Position numbers and translations under genes: made by a program. Below the pieces are notes generated by a model, which worked only from the letters and a program-made list of their open reading frames with translations, did no database searches and had not been told where the DNA came from. A DNA stretch of 32,215 bases, taken from NCBI GenBank assembly GCA_021817045.1, contig JAKAWG010000058.1:1-32215 (forward strand), in the 5' to 3' direction. Origin of the DNA: Acidobacteriota bacterium. Its GTDB lineage: Bacteria > Acidobacteriota > Terriglobia > UBA7540. The first letter of the stretch is position 1, and each line of letters opens with the position of its first letter. This document shows positions 15,248 through 22,929 of the stretch, one piece after another.

Positions 15248-16678
15248 ATGAGCGCAAACCACCATCGGAACGGGAATTCGAGCAAGGCGGCCCCGTCAGC
15301 TCCCCACCTGCATCGTCGGCTCGGGCTCCTGAACGCCATATCCATCAATATGTCGAACATGATCGGCATAGGTCCTTTCATTACCGTGCCGATTATCCTG
15401 GCGACCCTGCAAGGCCCTCAGGCCCTGCTTGCCTGGCTTGTGGGCGCGGTGCTGGCTATCGCGGACGGCCTGGTGATTTCCGAGTTGGGTGCTGCGCTCC
15501 CGGGTTCGGGCGGCACTTACGTTTTCCTGCGTGACAGTTACAACCGCGAAAGCTGGGGAAAGCTGATGGCTTGGCTGTTCGCCTGGGAGTTTCTCTTTTT
15601 TGGGCCGCTGGAAATTGCGTCAGGAACTATCGGCATGACGCAGTATTTGAGCTATCTCTGGAAGCCGCTGACCCGCCATCCATGGGAGCTGAAACTGTTT
15701 GCCTCTTCGATCGCGGTGACAGTTATGATCTCGCTCTATCGCAGGATCCGCGACGTGGCGTGGCTGATGCTGGCCCTCTGGATCACTACACTGGCTACGA
15801 CGGGCTGGGTGATCGCCACCGGGCTGACGCGCATGAACTTCCAGAGGGCTTTCAGCTTCCCGCCCGGTGCCTTCCATTTGAGCTGGCCGTTTTTGGTCGG
15901 CCTGGGCAGCGGAACGATAGTGGTTATTTACAACTACCTGGGCTATTACCAGGTTTGCTATCTAGGCGACGAAGTCAAGCGTCCTGAACGCACCATCCCT
16001 AACGCTGTCATGATTTCTATCCTGGCCGTGAGCCTTATTGATTTCCTTCTCTCTTTCAGCTTCGTTTCGGTCATCCCGTGGCGGGAGATCATCAAGACAG
16101 GCTCACCGGCCAATCTGGCTGTCGCTTCGGTCTTCATGCAGGAAACTTACGGCCGTTGGGCAGCCATTCTCGTGACGGCTCTGATCTTGTTCACCGCTTT
16201 TTCCTCCGTGTTTGCTCTGATGCTCGGTTATTCCAGGATCCCGTACGCGGCGGCGCGCGATGGTCTCTTCTTCGGTTGGTTCGGGTCGCTTCATCCAAAA
16301 GGCGAGTTTCCGCACCGATCCCTCCTCCTGGTCGGAACCCTGGCGGCGGTGGCCAGCCTATTCAGCTTGGCGGATATCATCACCGGGCTAATGGTGGCTC
16401 GCATTCTGGTCCAGTTTATCGGGCACACAGTGGGCCTGTTTGTGCTGAGAAAGAAGACGCCCGAAGTGAAGCTGCCTTTCAAGATGTGGCTCTATCCCTT
16501 TCCGGCCGTTCTGGCGCTTGTGGGCTGGCTTTACGTTTTTGCAAGTCCTGCCTTCGAGCCGGGTGGATGGAAATTCATAGCCTACGCCTTTACCACCATC
16601 GGCATCGGCATCGGCGGATATTTTGTTCTCGCCTACAAAAAGCGTATGTGGCCTATCGTCCCTCGTGAACACGCATGA
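15248..16678 (+). CDS. APC-superfamily amino acid permease
   Basis: The 476-residue protein is a 12-helix secondary transporter of the amino acid-polyamine-organocation superfamily. The first helix carries S-N-M-I-G-I-G-P-F-I (36-45), the unwound-helix signature equivalent to the usual G-x-G-I-F; later segments include G-A-A-L-P-G-S-G-G-T-Y and Y-L-G-Y-Y-Q-V-C-Y-L-G-D-E-V-K-R-P-E-R-T-I-P, which are typical of the family. It starts 9 bases after the GH20-like stop, so the two are likely co-transcribed. Substrate cannot be told; amino acids or amines are expected from the family, which is a curious partner for a glycosidase. Confidence 0.88.
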   Translation: MSANHHRNGNSSKAAPSAPHLHRRLGLLNAISINMSNMIGIGPFITVPIILATLQGPQALLAWLVGAVLAIADGLVISELGAALPGSGGTYVFLRDSYNRESWGKLMAWLFAWEFLFFGPLEIASGTIGMTQYLSYLWKPLTRHPWELKLFASSIAVTVMISLYRRIRDVAWLMLALWITTLATTGWVIATGLTRMNFQRAFSFPPGAFHLSWPFLVGLGSGTIVVIYNYLGYYQVCYLGDEVKRPERTIPNAVMISILAVSLIDFLLSFSFVSVIPWREIIKTGSPANLAVASVFMQETYGRWAAILVTALILFTAFSSVFALMLGYSRIPYAAARDGLFFGWFGSLHPKGEFPHRSLLLVGTLAAVASLFSLADIITGLMVARILVQFIGHTVGLFVLRKKTPEVKLPFKMWLYPFPAVLALVGWLYVFASPAFEPGGWKFIAYAFTTIGIGIGGYFVLAYKKRMWPIVPREHA

Positions 16679-16909
16679 GCAAACTTAACGTCGGTGGTGA
16701 TCAAATTCCAACAGGAGTGTGACATCTGAAAAGAAGTGGGGGCGATTTATAGAGCACTGACCTCAAAATTTACCAATTTGGAGAGCAGCAGAAACCTGGT
16801 GGTGGACTTCCCGAGGTGTTTTTGGATCAGCCGCGATTGATCAGGGCTGAGTGGGCGCCCAAGCGAAAGCGCCAATGTTTTTTCCCGCAACTGAAGTACG
16901 CTACCCTTA
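16679..16909. other. Intergenic stretch without recognisable features
   Basis: No gene, stable hairpin or transposon end is evident here. A small inverted motif GCCGCGATTGATCAGGGC-like region near 16830 is not convincing. It separates the permease from the IS1380 remnant. Confidence 0.4.
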
Positions 16910-16963
16910 ACTTCCGATAAAATCTTTGGTTTGCCGTCAGCCCACCGACTTTCTGCTGCTCTC
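16910..16963 (+). repeat. 54-bp direct repeat, copy B
   Basis: This is the second copy of the repeat at 13370-13423, in the same orientation, with four substitutions. It runs directly into the IS1380-type transposase fragment, so it belongs to that element. The two copies bracket the GH20-permease pair. Confidence 0.85.
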
Positions 16964-17085
16964 TTTCAAGCGTTTCACCCCACGGATGGTGCGGATGTAC
17001 GAACCGCTGTGGGCCTGGCAACTGGAGCGGTTGCCGCAGCAGGAAAGCGGCTGCAACTTGTACCTTGACTCAACCCTTGTCATTC
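16926..17085 (+). pseudogene. IS1380-family transposase fragment
   Basis: One frame encodes F-K-R-F-T-P-R-M-V-R-M-Y-E-P-L-W-A-W-Q-L-E-R-L, then a short spacer and L-Y-L-D-S-T, which matches the region around the first catalytic aspartate (D-L-D-S-T) of IS1380-family transposases. Similarity ends just after that motif, near 17085; the rest of the transposase is absent. The fragment ends about 55 bases before the GMC oxidoreductase gene. Confidence 0.65.
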
Positions 17086-17140
17086 TCGCTACATTACGCA
17101 ACACTAGATGGAGCCTTTGGGGGAATATGGGGAACCGGGA

Positions 17141-18811
17141 ATGAGCAAAGTCTACGACGCAGTGGTAGTGGGATCGGGGGCAGCAGGGGGCATGGCGGCC
17201 ACCGAATTATGCTTGAAGGGCCTCAAGGTCCTGATGCTCGAGCGAGGACCGCGATTCAATATTGCCACCGATTTTCATCACCACTGGAAGCCTTATCGCT
17301 TCCCCTTCCGGGGGCAAATTCGGCCTTCGGAGCGGGCCATGTATAACTACACGGCCAATGAATGGAACAAGAAGCATTTTGTCAATGAACTGGAAAATCC
17401 ATACACCGGCAAGAAATTCGTTTGGGTTCGCGCCCAGGCGGTGGGAGGCAAGACGCTGCATTGGGGGCTTGTTTCGTTACGCTTCAGCCCGCGGGACTTC
17501 AAGGCGGCCAGTTATGACGGCGCCGGAGAAGATTGGCCCATTTCCTACGCGGACGTCGAGCCGTATTACAACCGCGTGGAAGACCTGATCGGCGTTTGTG
17601 GTTACGCCGACCATCTCGAAAACAATCCGGACAGCCATTTCCTCCCGCCCGTTCCTTTCACCTGCGCAGAAGCTGTTTTCAAAGATGTGATGGAACGTAG
17701 GTTTCCGGAGTGGCATGTAATCCATGGACGGTCTGCGACAGTGACCAAAGCGGGATTTCATGGCCGCGCGCCATGCCATTACTGTGGCCATTGCGGGCGC
17801 GTGTGCAATGTCGCCGCCTCGTTCAGTTCGGTGGGAGTTTTGCTGCCGATTGCGCATAAGACGGGGAATCTGACGCTGCGGACGAATGCCGTGGTCTGGA
17901 AAGTGCTCGCGGACAGAGAGGGCCGCGCCAGAAGCGTTCTCTTCATCGACCGCATAAGTCGCGAGGTCGAAGAAGTTTTTGGGAAAGTCATTGTGATGGG
18001 CGCGGGAACACTGGATACCACCCGTATCTTGCTGAATTCAAAAAGCGACGATTTTCCCAACGGCCTGGCCAATTCGAGCGGGGTTTTGGGAAAATACTTC
18101 TCCGAACAGATTATGGCCGGCGATATTACAGGACTGATTCCGAAGCTTAAGGGGAACACGAACCGGGGCGGAGGCGCCCGACCGGAAGGCACGGGTTTCT
18201 ACATTCCGCGTTTTCGGAACCTGAAAGAAAAGCGGAGAGACTTCGTGCGAGGTTACGGTTTTGAGGGCGGCGGTGGCAGCGCCGAGTTTCCCGGTTTTGC
18301 GGTGAAGATTCCGGGCTTCGGGGCCCACTTCAAAGAAGAAGTCAAGCAATACTACGCCACCGCGATTAGTATCGGCTCCTTTGGCGAAGTGGTGCCACGA
18401 GCCGAAAATCACGTGGAGATCGACCCGGTGATTTGCGACGCGTGGGGAATTCCGGTACTCAAGTTTGAAGTCGAATGGGGACCGAACGAACTGGCCATGG
18501 CACGAGATGCCAACGATACCCAACGAGAAATGTTCAAGCAGGCCGGAATTGAAATCATCAATGAGAGGACCACTCCGCTAGCACCCGGCTGGAGCATACA
18601 CTCGGCCGGCACGGCGCGCATGGGGAATAATCCGAGGTCTTCAGTTATCAGCAAATTCAATCAAGCCCACGACGTTAAGAACCTGTTCGTGGCTGATGCG
18701 GCCTGTTTTGTCAGCTCATCGGAGAAGAACCCGACACTGACCATCCTGGCGCTTGCTATGAGAACCGCCGACTACATTGCCGAACAGATGCGAACCGGAG
18801 CTTTCGGTTAG
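17141..18811 (+). CDS. GMC-family oxidoreductase with Fe-S-type cysteine motif
   Basis: The 556-residue flavoprotein should oxidise a sugar, sugar acid or alcohol. The FAD dinucleotide fold is at the N terminus (G-S-G-A-A-G-G, 11-17; E34 near the ribose). Q-A-V-G-G-K-T-L-H-W-G (99-109) is the flavin-contact segment, and the C-terminal active site has H-S-A-G-T-A-R-M-G and K-N-P-T-L-T. A cysteine block C-H-Y-C-G-H-C-G-R-V-C (C212, C215, C218, C222) resembles Fe-S cluster-binding segments of membrane-linked FAD glucose/fructose dehydrogenases. ATG 17141 is chosen since residues before it are unlike the family; GGGGAA upstream is a weak ribosome site. The next gene encodes the matching small subunit; no dedicated cytochrome c subunit is adjacent. 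Confidence 0.9.
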   Translation: MSKVYDAVVVGSGAAGGMAATELCLKGLKVLMLERGPRFNIATDFHHHWKPYRFPFRGQIRPSERAMYNYTANEWNKKHFVNELENPYTGKKFVWVRAQAVGGKTLHWGLVSLRFSPRDFKAASYDGAGEDWPISYADVEPYYNRVEDLIGVCGYADHLENNPDSHFLPPVPFTCAEAVFKDVMERRFPEWHVIHGRSATVTKAGFHGRAPCHYCGHCGRVCNVAASFSSVGVLLPIAHKTGNLTLRTNAVVWKVLADREGRARSVLFIDRISREVEEVFGKVIVMGAGTLDTTRILLNSKSDDFPNGLANSSGVLGKYFSEQIMAGDITGLIPKLKGNTNRGGGARPEGTGFYIPRFRNLKEKRRDFVRGYGFEGGGGSAEFPGFAVKIPGFGAHFKEEVKQYYATAISIGSFGEVVPRAENHVEIDPVICDAWGIPVLKFEVEWGPNELAMARDANDTQREMFKQAGIEIINERTTPLAPGWSIHSAGTARMGNNPRSSVISKFNQAHDVKNLFVADAACFVSSSEKNPTLTILALAMRTADYIAEQMRTGAFG

Positions 18812-18832
18812 GAAGTAGGGAAAGGTGCCCTT

Positions 18833-19465
18833 ATGAAGAAAAGAGGCGGAAATGAAGCCGTTACAGGAAGGCGTGATGCCTTGAAGACGCTGGTGATGGG
18901 CACCGGTGGCCTCACCACCCTGCCCATCCTCGGCCAAGCGGAGACCGCTCGAGCCAGTTCGAGCGCCCAACGCCCGCCCGTCGCTGCGGCTTCCATAGAC
19001 CAGTCTGAAGCCAACTGGGAACCTTGCTTTTTCGACGAGCACCAGAATCAAACCTTAATTGTTCTTACGGACCTCATTATTCCAGCCACAGATACGCCCG
19101 GAGCCAAAGCCGCACTCGTCAATCGCTATCTCGACTTGAAATATCACGAAGAGACACCGGAAGCGCAGAAGGAGATGATTGAGGGACTGGCATGGCTGGA
19201 CGGGCGCAGCCTGGCGATTCATAACAAACCTTTTGTAAGGCTCACGCGAGAAGAGCAGACGGCCATGCTGCAGCCGCTTGCCGATCCCAACAACCCGAAT
19301 TCGCAGGACCAACCGGGAGTGCGGTTTTTTGACCTGATCAAAGAACTCACCATCTTTGGCTACTACACGTCCAAGATCGGTTTAGATATGGAGCTTCAGT
19401 ACGCCGGAGACACCTACAATTCGTCATTCCCAGGAGCCTGCACTTCCAGCCAGGACCACTCCTAA
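18833..19465 (+). CDS. Gluconate 2-dehydrogenase subunit 3 family protein
   Basis: The 210-residue protein is the small subunit that accompanies GMC-type periplasmic dehydrogenases and helps export the flavoprotein, which lacks its own signal. It has a Tat signal G-R-R-D-A-L-K-T-L-V-M-G-T-G-G (13-27). The conserved family segment follows: L-T-D-L-I-I-P-A-T-D-T-P-G-A (about 78-91), then F-F-D-L-I-K-E-L-T-I-F-G-Y-Y-T-S near 163-178. It lies 21 bases after the GMC gene with an AGGGAAAGG ribosome site, so the pair is an operon. The enzyme would act in the periplasm and pass electrons into the respiratory chain. Confidence 0.9.
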   Translation: MKKRGGNEAVTGRRDALKTLVMGTGGLTTLPILGQAETARASSSAQRPPVAAASIDQSEANWEPCFFDEHQNQTLIVLTDLIIPATDTPGAKAALVNRYLDLKYHEETPEAQKEMIEGLAWLDGRSLAIHNKPFVRLTREEQTAMLQPLADPNNPNSQDQPGVRFFDLIKELTIFGYYTSKIGLDMELQYAGDTYNSSFPGACTSSQDHS

Positions 19466-19838
19466 CAGTCATTCATTTCGCTTTGCAGCACCCACAAAGA
19501 ATGAGAATGTGTACCAGGTCGCTCTATGATCGAGCCAACCTGCGTAGGGCGAAGGCCGGAAAACCTTGGAGCGGGAAGTGGGCCAATGGAAGGGACGATA
19601 CGATGGAGCGCCACAAGCCAGTCCGAAGATCGTCAACCCGCTTGTTTTCAACTCCTCGTCCTTTCGAGGAGGCAGGGGACGTGATCGTTTTTTGAGTCCG
19701 CCGGGTTGCCGTTTAGCAACCTTATTTAAAGTAGCTGAAACAGTGCGGCGCTTTATCGCAACATCCCTTCCACTGACCCGAATCTGGGACGCGATTGACC
19801 AGATCAACCTCCTTGCAAAGACATCATCACGGACAAGC
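19466..19838. other. Non-coding stretch downstream of the dehydrogenase operon
   Basis: I recognise no gene here. A small hairpin, CTCCTCG and CGAGGAG around a six-base loop, lies at 19652-19671. Open frames on both strands are rich in arginine and lack family motifs. The stretch leads into gene fragments that begin near 19850. Confidence 0.4.
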
Positions 19839-20054
19839 TTATGCCATCGACCTGGTATCAGAATGTGCCGCAATAGGCTGGCCGTTGCGAATCGAGGCGC
19901 TCGTGTTGTAAACGATGGGGAACCGCAACCCTCCCGCTCTTGCCAGCGGCAGAGCTTCGATAATCTGAAACACCATATCTTCCGAAGTGACCACATTAAT
20001 GTTATGGCAACCCCGCGCCTGTAACTCCAGCATCATCGCGGCGAGCCTGGGCAC
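19839..20054 (-). pseudogene. Radical-SAM (PflA-like activating enzyme) gene fragment
   Basis: The minus-strand peptide includes L-A-A-M-M-L-E-L-Q-A-R-G-C-H-N-I-N-V-V-T and, later, L-R-F-P-I-V-Y-N-T-S. These are internal motifs of the radical-SAM family annotated as putative pyruvate formate-lyase activating enzymes, where they lie after the CxxxCxxC cluster loop. The N-terminal cluster motif and C-terminal half are absent, so only about 60 residues of a 300-residue protein remain. It is a dead remnant. Confidence 0.65.
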
Positions 20055-20075
20055 GCGCCGCGAAGTTGCCGGCCC

Positions 20076-20245
20076 CTGGGGAAAGCGCTTCTTTGAAGAA
20101 CCCTTCGCCGATTTGGAAGAACGCCCTCGTCCGGGACGCCCCGGTCATTTCCCCCAGAGCTGGTCGTTCAGATTAAAGCGCTCGCCTGTGGACTGCCCGC
20201 CCCTCATGCTCTTCCGCTGTGTCGGTGGAGCACGACGGAGTTAAC
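20076..20245 (+). pseudogene. IS630-family transposase fragment
   Basis: The plus strand encodes K-R-F-F-E-E-P-F-A-D-L-E-E-R-P-R-P-G-R-P-G, then after a frameshift near 20152 P-E-L-V-V-Q-I-K-A-L-A-C-G-L-P and L-P-L-C-R-W-S. This is the region between the helix-turn-helix and the DDE domain of an IS630-type transposase. It directly follows the radical-SAM scrap on the opposite strand. No terminal repeats are seen. It is a different sequence from the remnant at 1042-1339. Confidence 0.6.
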
Positions 20246-20296
20246 TTCTCTGGGGCGTTCGATCCAGCCCTGGAACGAGCCGACAGCGCGGGCCTT

Positions 20297-20520
20297 TCAT
20301 GCCGGCGGGTACTGCCGAACACGGACCTCGATTTGATCAAGGACCACTCCTGGGTCGGGCGCCCATATTTTTAACGTGCGCATCCTCCGGCCATTGGCTG
20401 CGAAGGTAAACTCAACTGTAGCCCGATTTGCCAGCTCCATCTCTCCGCGGCCGCTAACCTTGTTGTCCTCGCCGCAGCGGCTGCCGGGCACCTCTTGCCA
20501 CTGCGGCGCGTCCTGATCCA
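20297..20520 (-). pseudogene. C-terminal scrap of a possible carbohydrate-active enzyme
   Basis: The minus-strand frame ends M-R-T-L-K-I-W-A-P-D-P-G-V-V-L-D-Q-I-E-V at a stop at 20297. The pattern K-x-W-x-x-D-P-G-V-V-L is like the last strand of the C-terminal beta domain of GH115-type and related glycoside hydrolases. Only about 70 residues remain, and the upstream part has been replaced by the IS110 start. The family call is tentative. Confidence 0.35.
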
Positions 20521-20522
20521 CG

Positions 20523-20609
20523 CCGGCGCCCCACGATCTCGCCGGTCGCCTCCTCCAGCACTGCAATCCGCTGGTAGCGCGGATGAAAATCCGATCCGAT
20601 AATCGACAT
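20523..20609 (-). pseudogene. IS110-family transposase, first 29 codons
   Basis: ATG at 20609 (minus strand) opens M-S-I-I-G-S-D-F-H-P-R-Y-Q-R-I-A-V-L, followed by E-E-A-T-G-E-I, the N terminus of IS110-family DEDD transposases including the first catalytic aspartate (D7). Similarity stops at about 20523, where a carbohydrate-enzyme-like tail begins in another frame. A purine-rich ribosome-site-like GGGAAAGGAGCC precedes the ATG. Confidence 0.55.
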
Positions 20610-20611
20610 TT

Positions 20612-20955
20612 TCGGCTCCTTTCCCAGCAGCCTTGGTCGGTGAACAAACCAAGTCTACCGGCTCGAACGAGCCGACGCCGTTATGGAATCAGAGGGTCAC
20701 GCGGTAACGTGAAAGCAGACGCCCGCCGTGCCGCCAGCGCGCAGGGGCTTTCCCCAGCTCGCCGTGCCCGCGAGAAGAAGGGGCGCTAAAAAGAGAGTGA
20801 CCGGGAAAATGAAGGAGGACGCAAAACAGACCGCAGGTGGAGACGTAGGCCACGGACGGACGGGATGTCAGAGTCCCAGGCGACAAGACGTGTAATTCCT
20901 TGATACACTCTCTCGCTAAGCGACCAGCTTGGAGTTGGAACGCCAGGGGACATTA
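20612..20955. other. Region upstream of the OLD nuclease gene
   Basis: No gene is recognisable. The last part (20895-20955) should hold the promoter and ribosome site of the OLD gene; TTGATACACTCTC at about 20899-20911 is AT-rich and could include part of a promoter, but no convincing pair is visible. Confidence 0.35.
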
Positions 20956-22884
20956 GTGAAGCTCTCTTCTCTCCAGATTCAAAATTTCCGTTCTTGCGAA
21001 AACGTTGTGATCCCTTTCAACGACTATACGTGCTTAGTCGGGCCCAACGGGGCGGGAAAATCGAACGTACTGTGCGCCCTAAACATCTTTTTTCGACAGT
21101 CGGAGAACGTGGCTACAGACCTCAGCCGCCTTGTCGCAGAGGACTTCCACAACAAGAGCACAACAGAACCAATTAAGATCACGGCAACCTTTGTCGATTT
21201 GGAACCCGAGGCCCAAAAAGATTTTGCGGATTATGCTCGCCACGGCAAGCTTGTCGTGTCGGCTGTAGCCACATTTAGCGACTCCCTGCAATGTGCTGAG
21301 GTACTCCAGTATGGCGAGCGGCTTGCTATGCCCGCCTTCGCGAAGTTCTTCGAGGTGGTCGCCAGTGGTGGCAAGGTTCAGGATTTGAAGACTATTTACG
21401 CGGGCATTCGCGAGACGTATCCCGACTTGGCGACCGCCAGCACTAAAGATGCCATGATCGATGCCCTTCGTAGTTACGAAACCGCGCACCAGAGCCTTTG
21501 CGAGCTAATTCAAAGCAAAGACGAGTTCTATGGCTTTACGAAAGGCGCAAACCGGCTCGCCAAATACGTGCAATGGGTCTATGTCCCAGCGGTGAAGGAT
21601 GCGACTACAGAGCAGAGAGAATCTCGGAATACGGCCCTTGGCAAGCTGCTGGCACGAACGGTGCGGCTTAAGGTTAAGTTCGATGACAGGCTGAAGGAAA
21701 TTAAGCAACGGACGCAAAGTGACTACGAAACGCTACTTGAGCAGAACCAGGGCACGCTCGACGAGGTGTCCACTTCGTTGAGAGGTAAGCTCTCAGAGTG
21801 GGCACACCCAAAGGCTTCGCTGCGGATCGAATGGAGAAACGACCCGGAGAAGTCGGTGCACATCGAAGATCCGTTTGCCCAGATTGTTGCTGGTGAGGAC
21901 GCATTTGAGGGAGAACTGGGAAGATTTGGACACGGCTTGCAGCGTTCCTATCTGTTCGCGCTGTTGCAGGAGTTGGCAACGCTTCCAGGGAATTCCGAAC
22001 CGCGGCTGGTCTTGGCCTGCGAGGAACCTGAACTTTACCAGCACCCACCGCAAGCGAAGCATCTGGCTGAGGTCCTTCGTAGGCTTACGGAGACGAACTC
22101 GCAGGTGGTCGTCTGCACGCACAGCCCCTACTTTGTTTCTGGCGAAGCTTTCGAAGACATCAGAATGGTACGTAAGGGTACCGGCGGGAAGTTCACAACC
22201 GTGAGGCACGTTTCGTACACGGATCTACTAGAAGAGTGGAAAGAGGCTCTGGGTGAACAACCGAAGAAGCCAGAGGGGATACTCGCGAAAATTAACCAGG
22301 AATTACAGGTCCAGATGAACGAAATGTTTTTTACCGGGCGGTTGGTCCTCGTTGAAGGACCGGAGGATATTGCCTATATCACTGCATACCTGCATCTCGC
22401 TGGAAATTGGGAAAGCTATCGCCGTTCAGGCTGCCATTTGGTCCCCGCAGGAGGCAAAAGCCATATGATACCGGCGGTGCTTATAGCTCGCCGGTTGGGG
22501 ATTCCGACATTCATTGTGTTCGATTCTGACGCCGACCTACCGGACAAGAATGGTAGCCAAGCTCGCCATGAGAAGGATAACCGGGCGTTGCTCAAGCTCG
22601 CGGGCATCGCGGACCCCGAACCATTTCCCCAAAGTACTCACTGGGGAAAGAATGTCGTCATGTGGCATTCGAGAATCGGAGACATTGTAAAGAGAGACAT
22701 AGGGGCGGATACCTGGGACGGCCTGCGACAGACAGTTGAGGCGGAGTTCGGCCACGTGGGGGGATTGGAAAAGAATAGCCTGTACATTGCAGCAATACTC
22801 TCAAAGTCGTGGGATGTGCCAAAGCAGTCGGAATCGTTGAAGCGGCTTTGTAACGAAATCCTTGCCTTCGGAGTGGTCGAATGA
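20956..22884 (+). CDS. OLD-family ATP-dependent endonuclease (AAA ATPase plus TOPRIM)
   Basis: The 642-residue protein joins an ABC/SMC-like ATPase with a TOPRIM nuclease. Visible parts are Walker A G-P-N-G-A-G-K-S (29-36), a signature-like L-G-R-F-G-H-G-L-Q-R (321-330), Walker B L-V-L-A-C-E-E-P-E (351-359), the switch histidine in C-T-H-S-P (387-391), then TOPRIM motifs V-L-V-E-G-P-E-D (464-471; E467) and F-D-S-D-A-D (522-527). OLD proteins cut DNA and often defend against phages. The GTG at 20956 is preferred over the TTG at 20929 because AGGGGA lies five to six bases before it and the family starts right at K-L-x-x-L-x-I-x-N-F. The 45-base gap to rmuC suggests co-transcription. No UvrD-like (GajB) gene or reverse transcriptase is adjacent. 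Confidence 0.9.
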   Translation: MKLSSLQIQNFRSCENVVIPFNDYTCLVGPNGAGKSNVLCALNIFFRQSENVATDLSRLVAEDFHNKSTTEPIKITATFVDLEPEAQKDFADYARHGKLVVSAVATFSDSLQCAEVLQYGERLAMPAFAKFFEVVASGGKVQDLKTIYAGIRETYPDLATASTKDAMIDALRSYETAHQSLCELIQSKDEFYGFTKGANRLAKYVQWVYVPAVKDATTEQRESRNTALGKLLARTVRLKVKFDDRLKEIKQRTQSDYETLLEQNQGTLDEVSTSLRGKLSEWAHPKASLRIEWRNDPEKSVHIEDPFAQIVAGEDAFEGELGRFGHGLQRSYLFALLQELATLPGNSEPRLVLACEEPELYQHPPQAKHLAEVLRRLTETNSQVVVCTHSPYFVSGEAFEDIRMVRKGTGGKFTTVRHVSYTDLLEEWKEALGEQPKKPEGILAKINQELQVQMNEMFFTGRLVLVEGPEDIAYITAYLHLAGNWESYRRSGCHLVPAGGKSHMIPAVLIARRLGIPTFIVFDSDADLPDKNGSQARHEKDNRALLKLAGIADPEPFPQSTHWGKNVVMWHSRIGDIVKRDIGADTWDGLRQTVEAEFGHVGGLEKNSLYIAAILSKSWDVPKQSESLKRLCNEILAFGVVE

Positions 22885-22929
22885 GCACAGAGAATGCAGC
22901 ACGGGATTGTCGAGGGGGAGAGAGAAACA

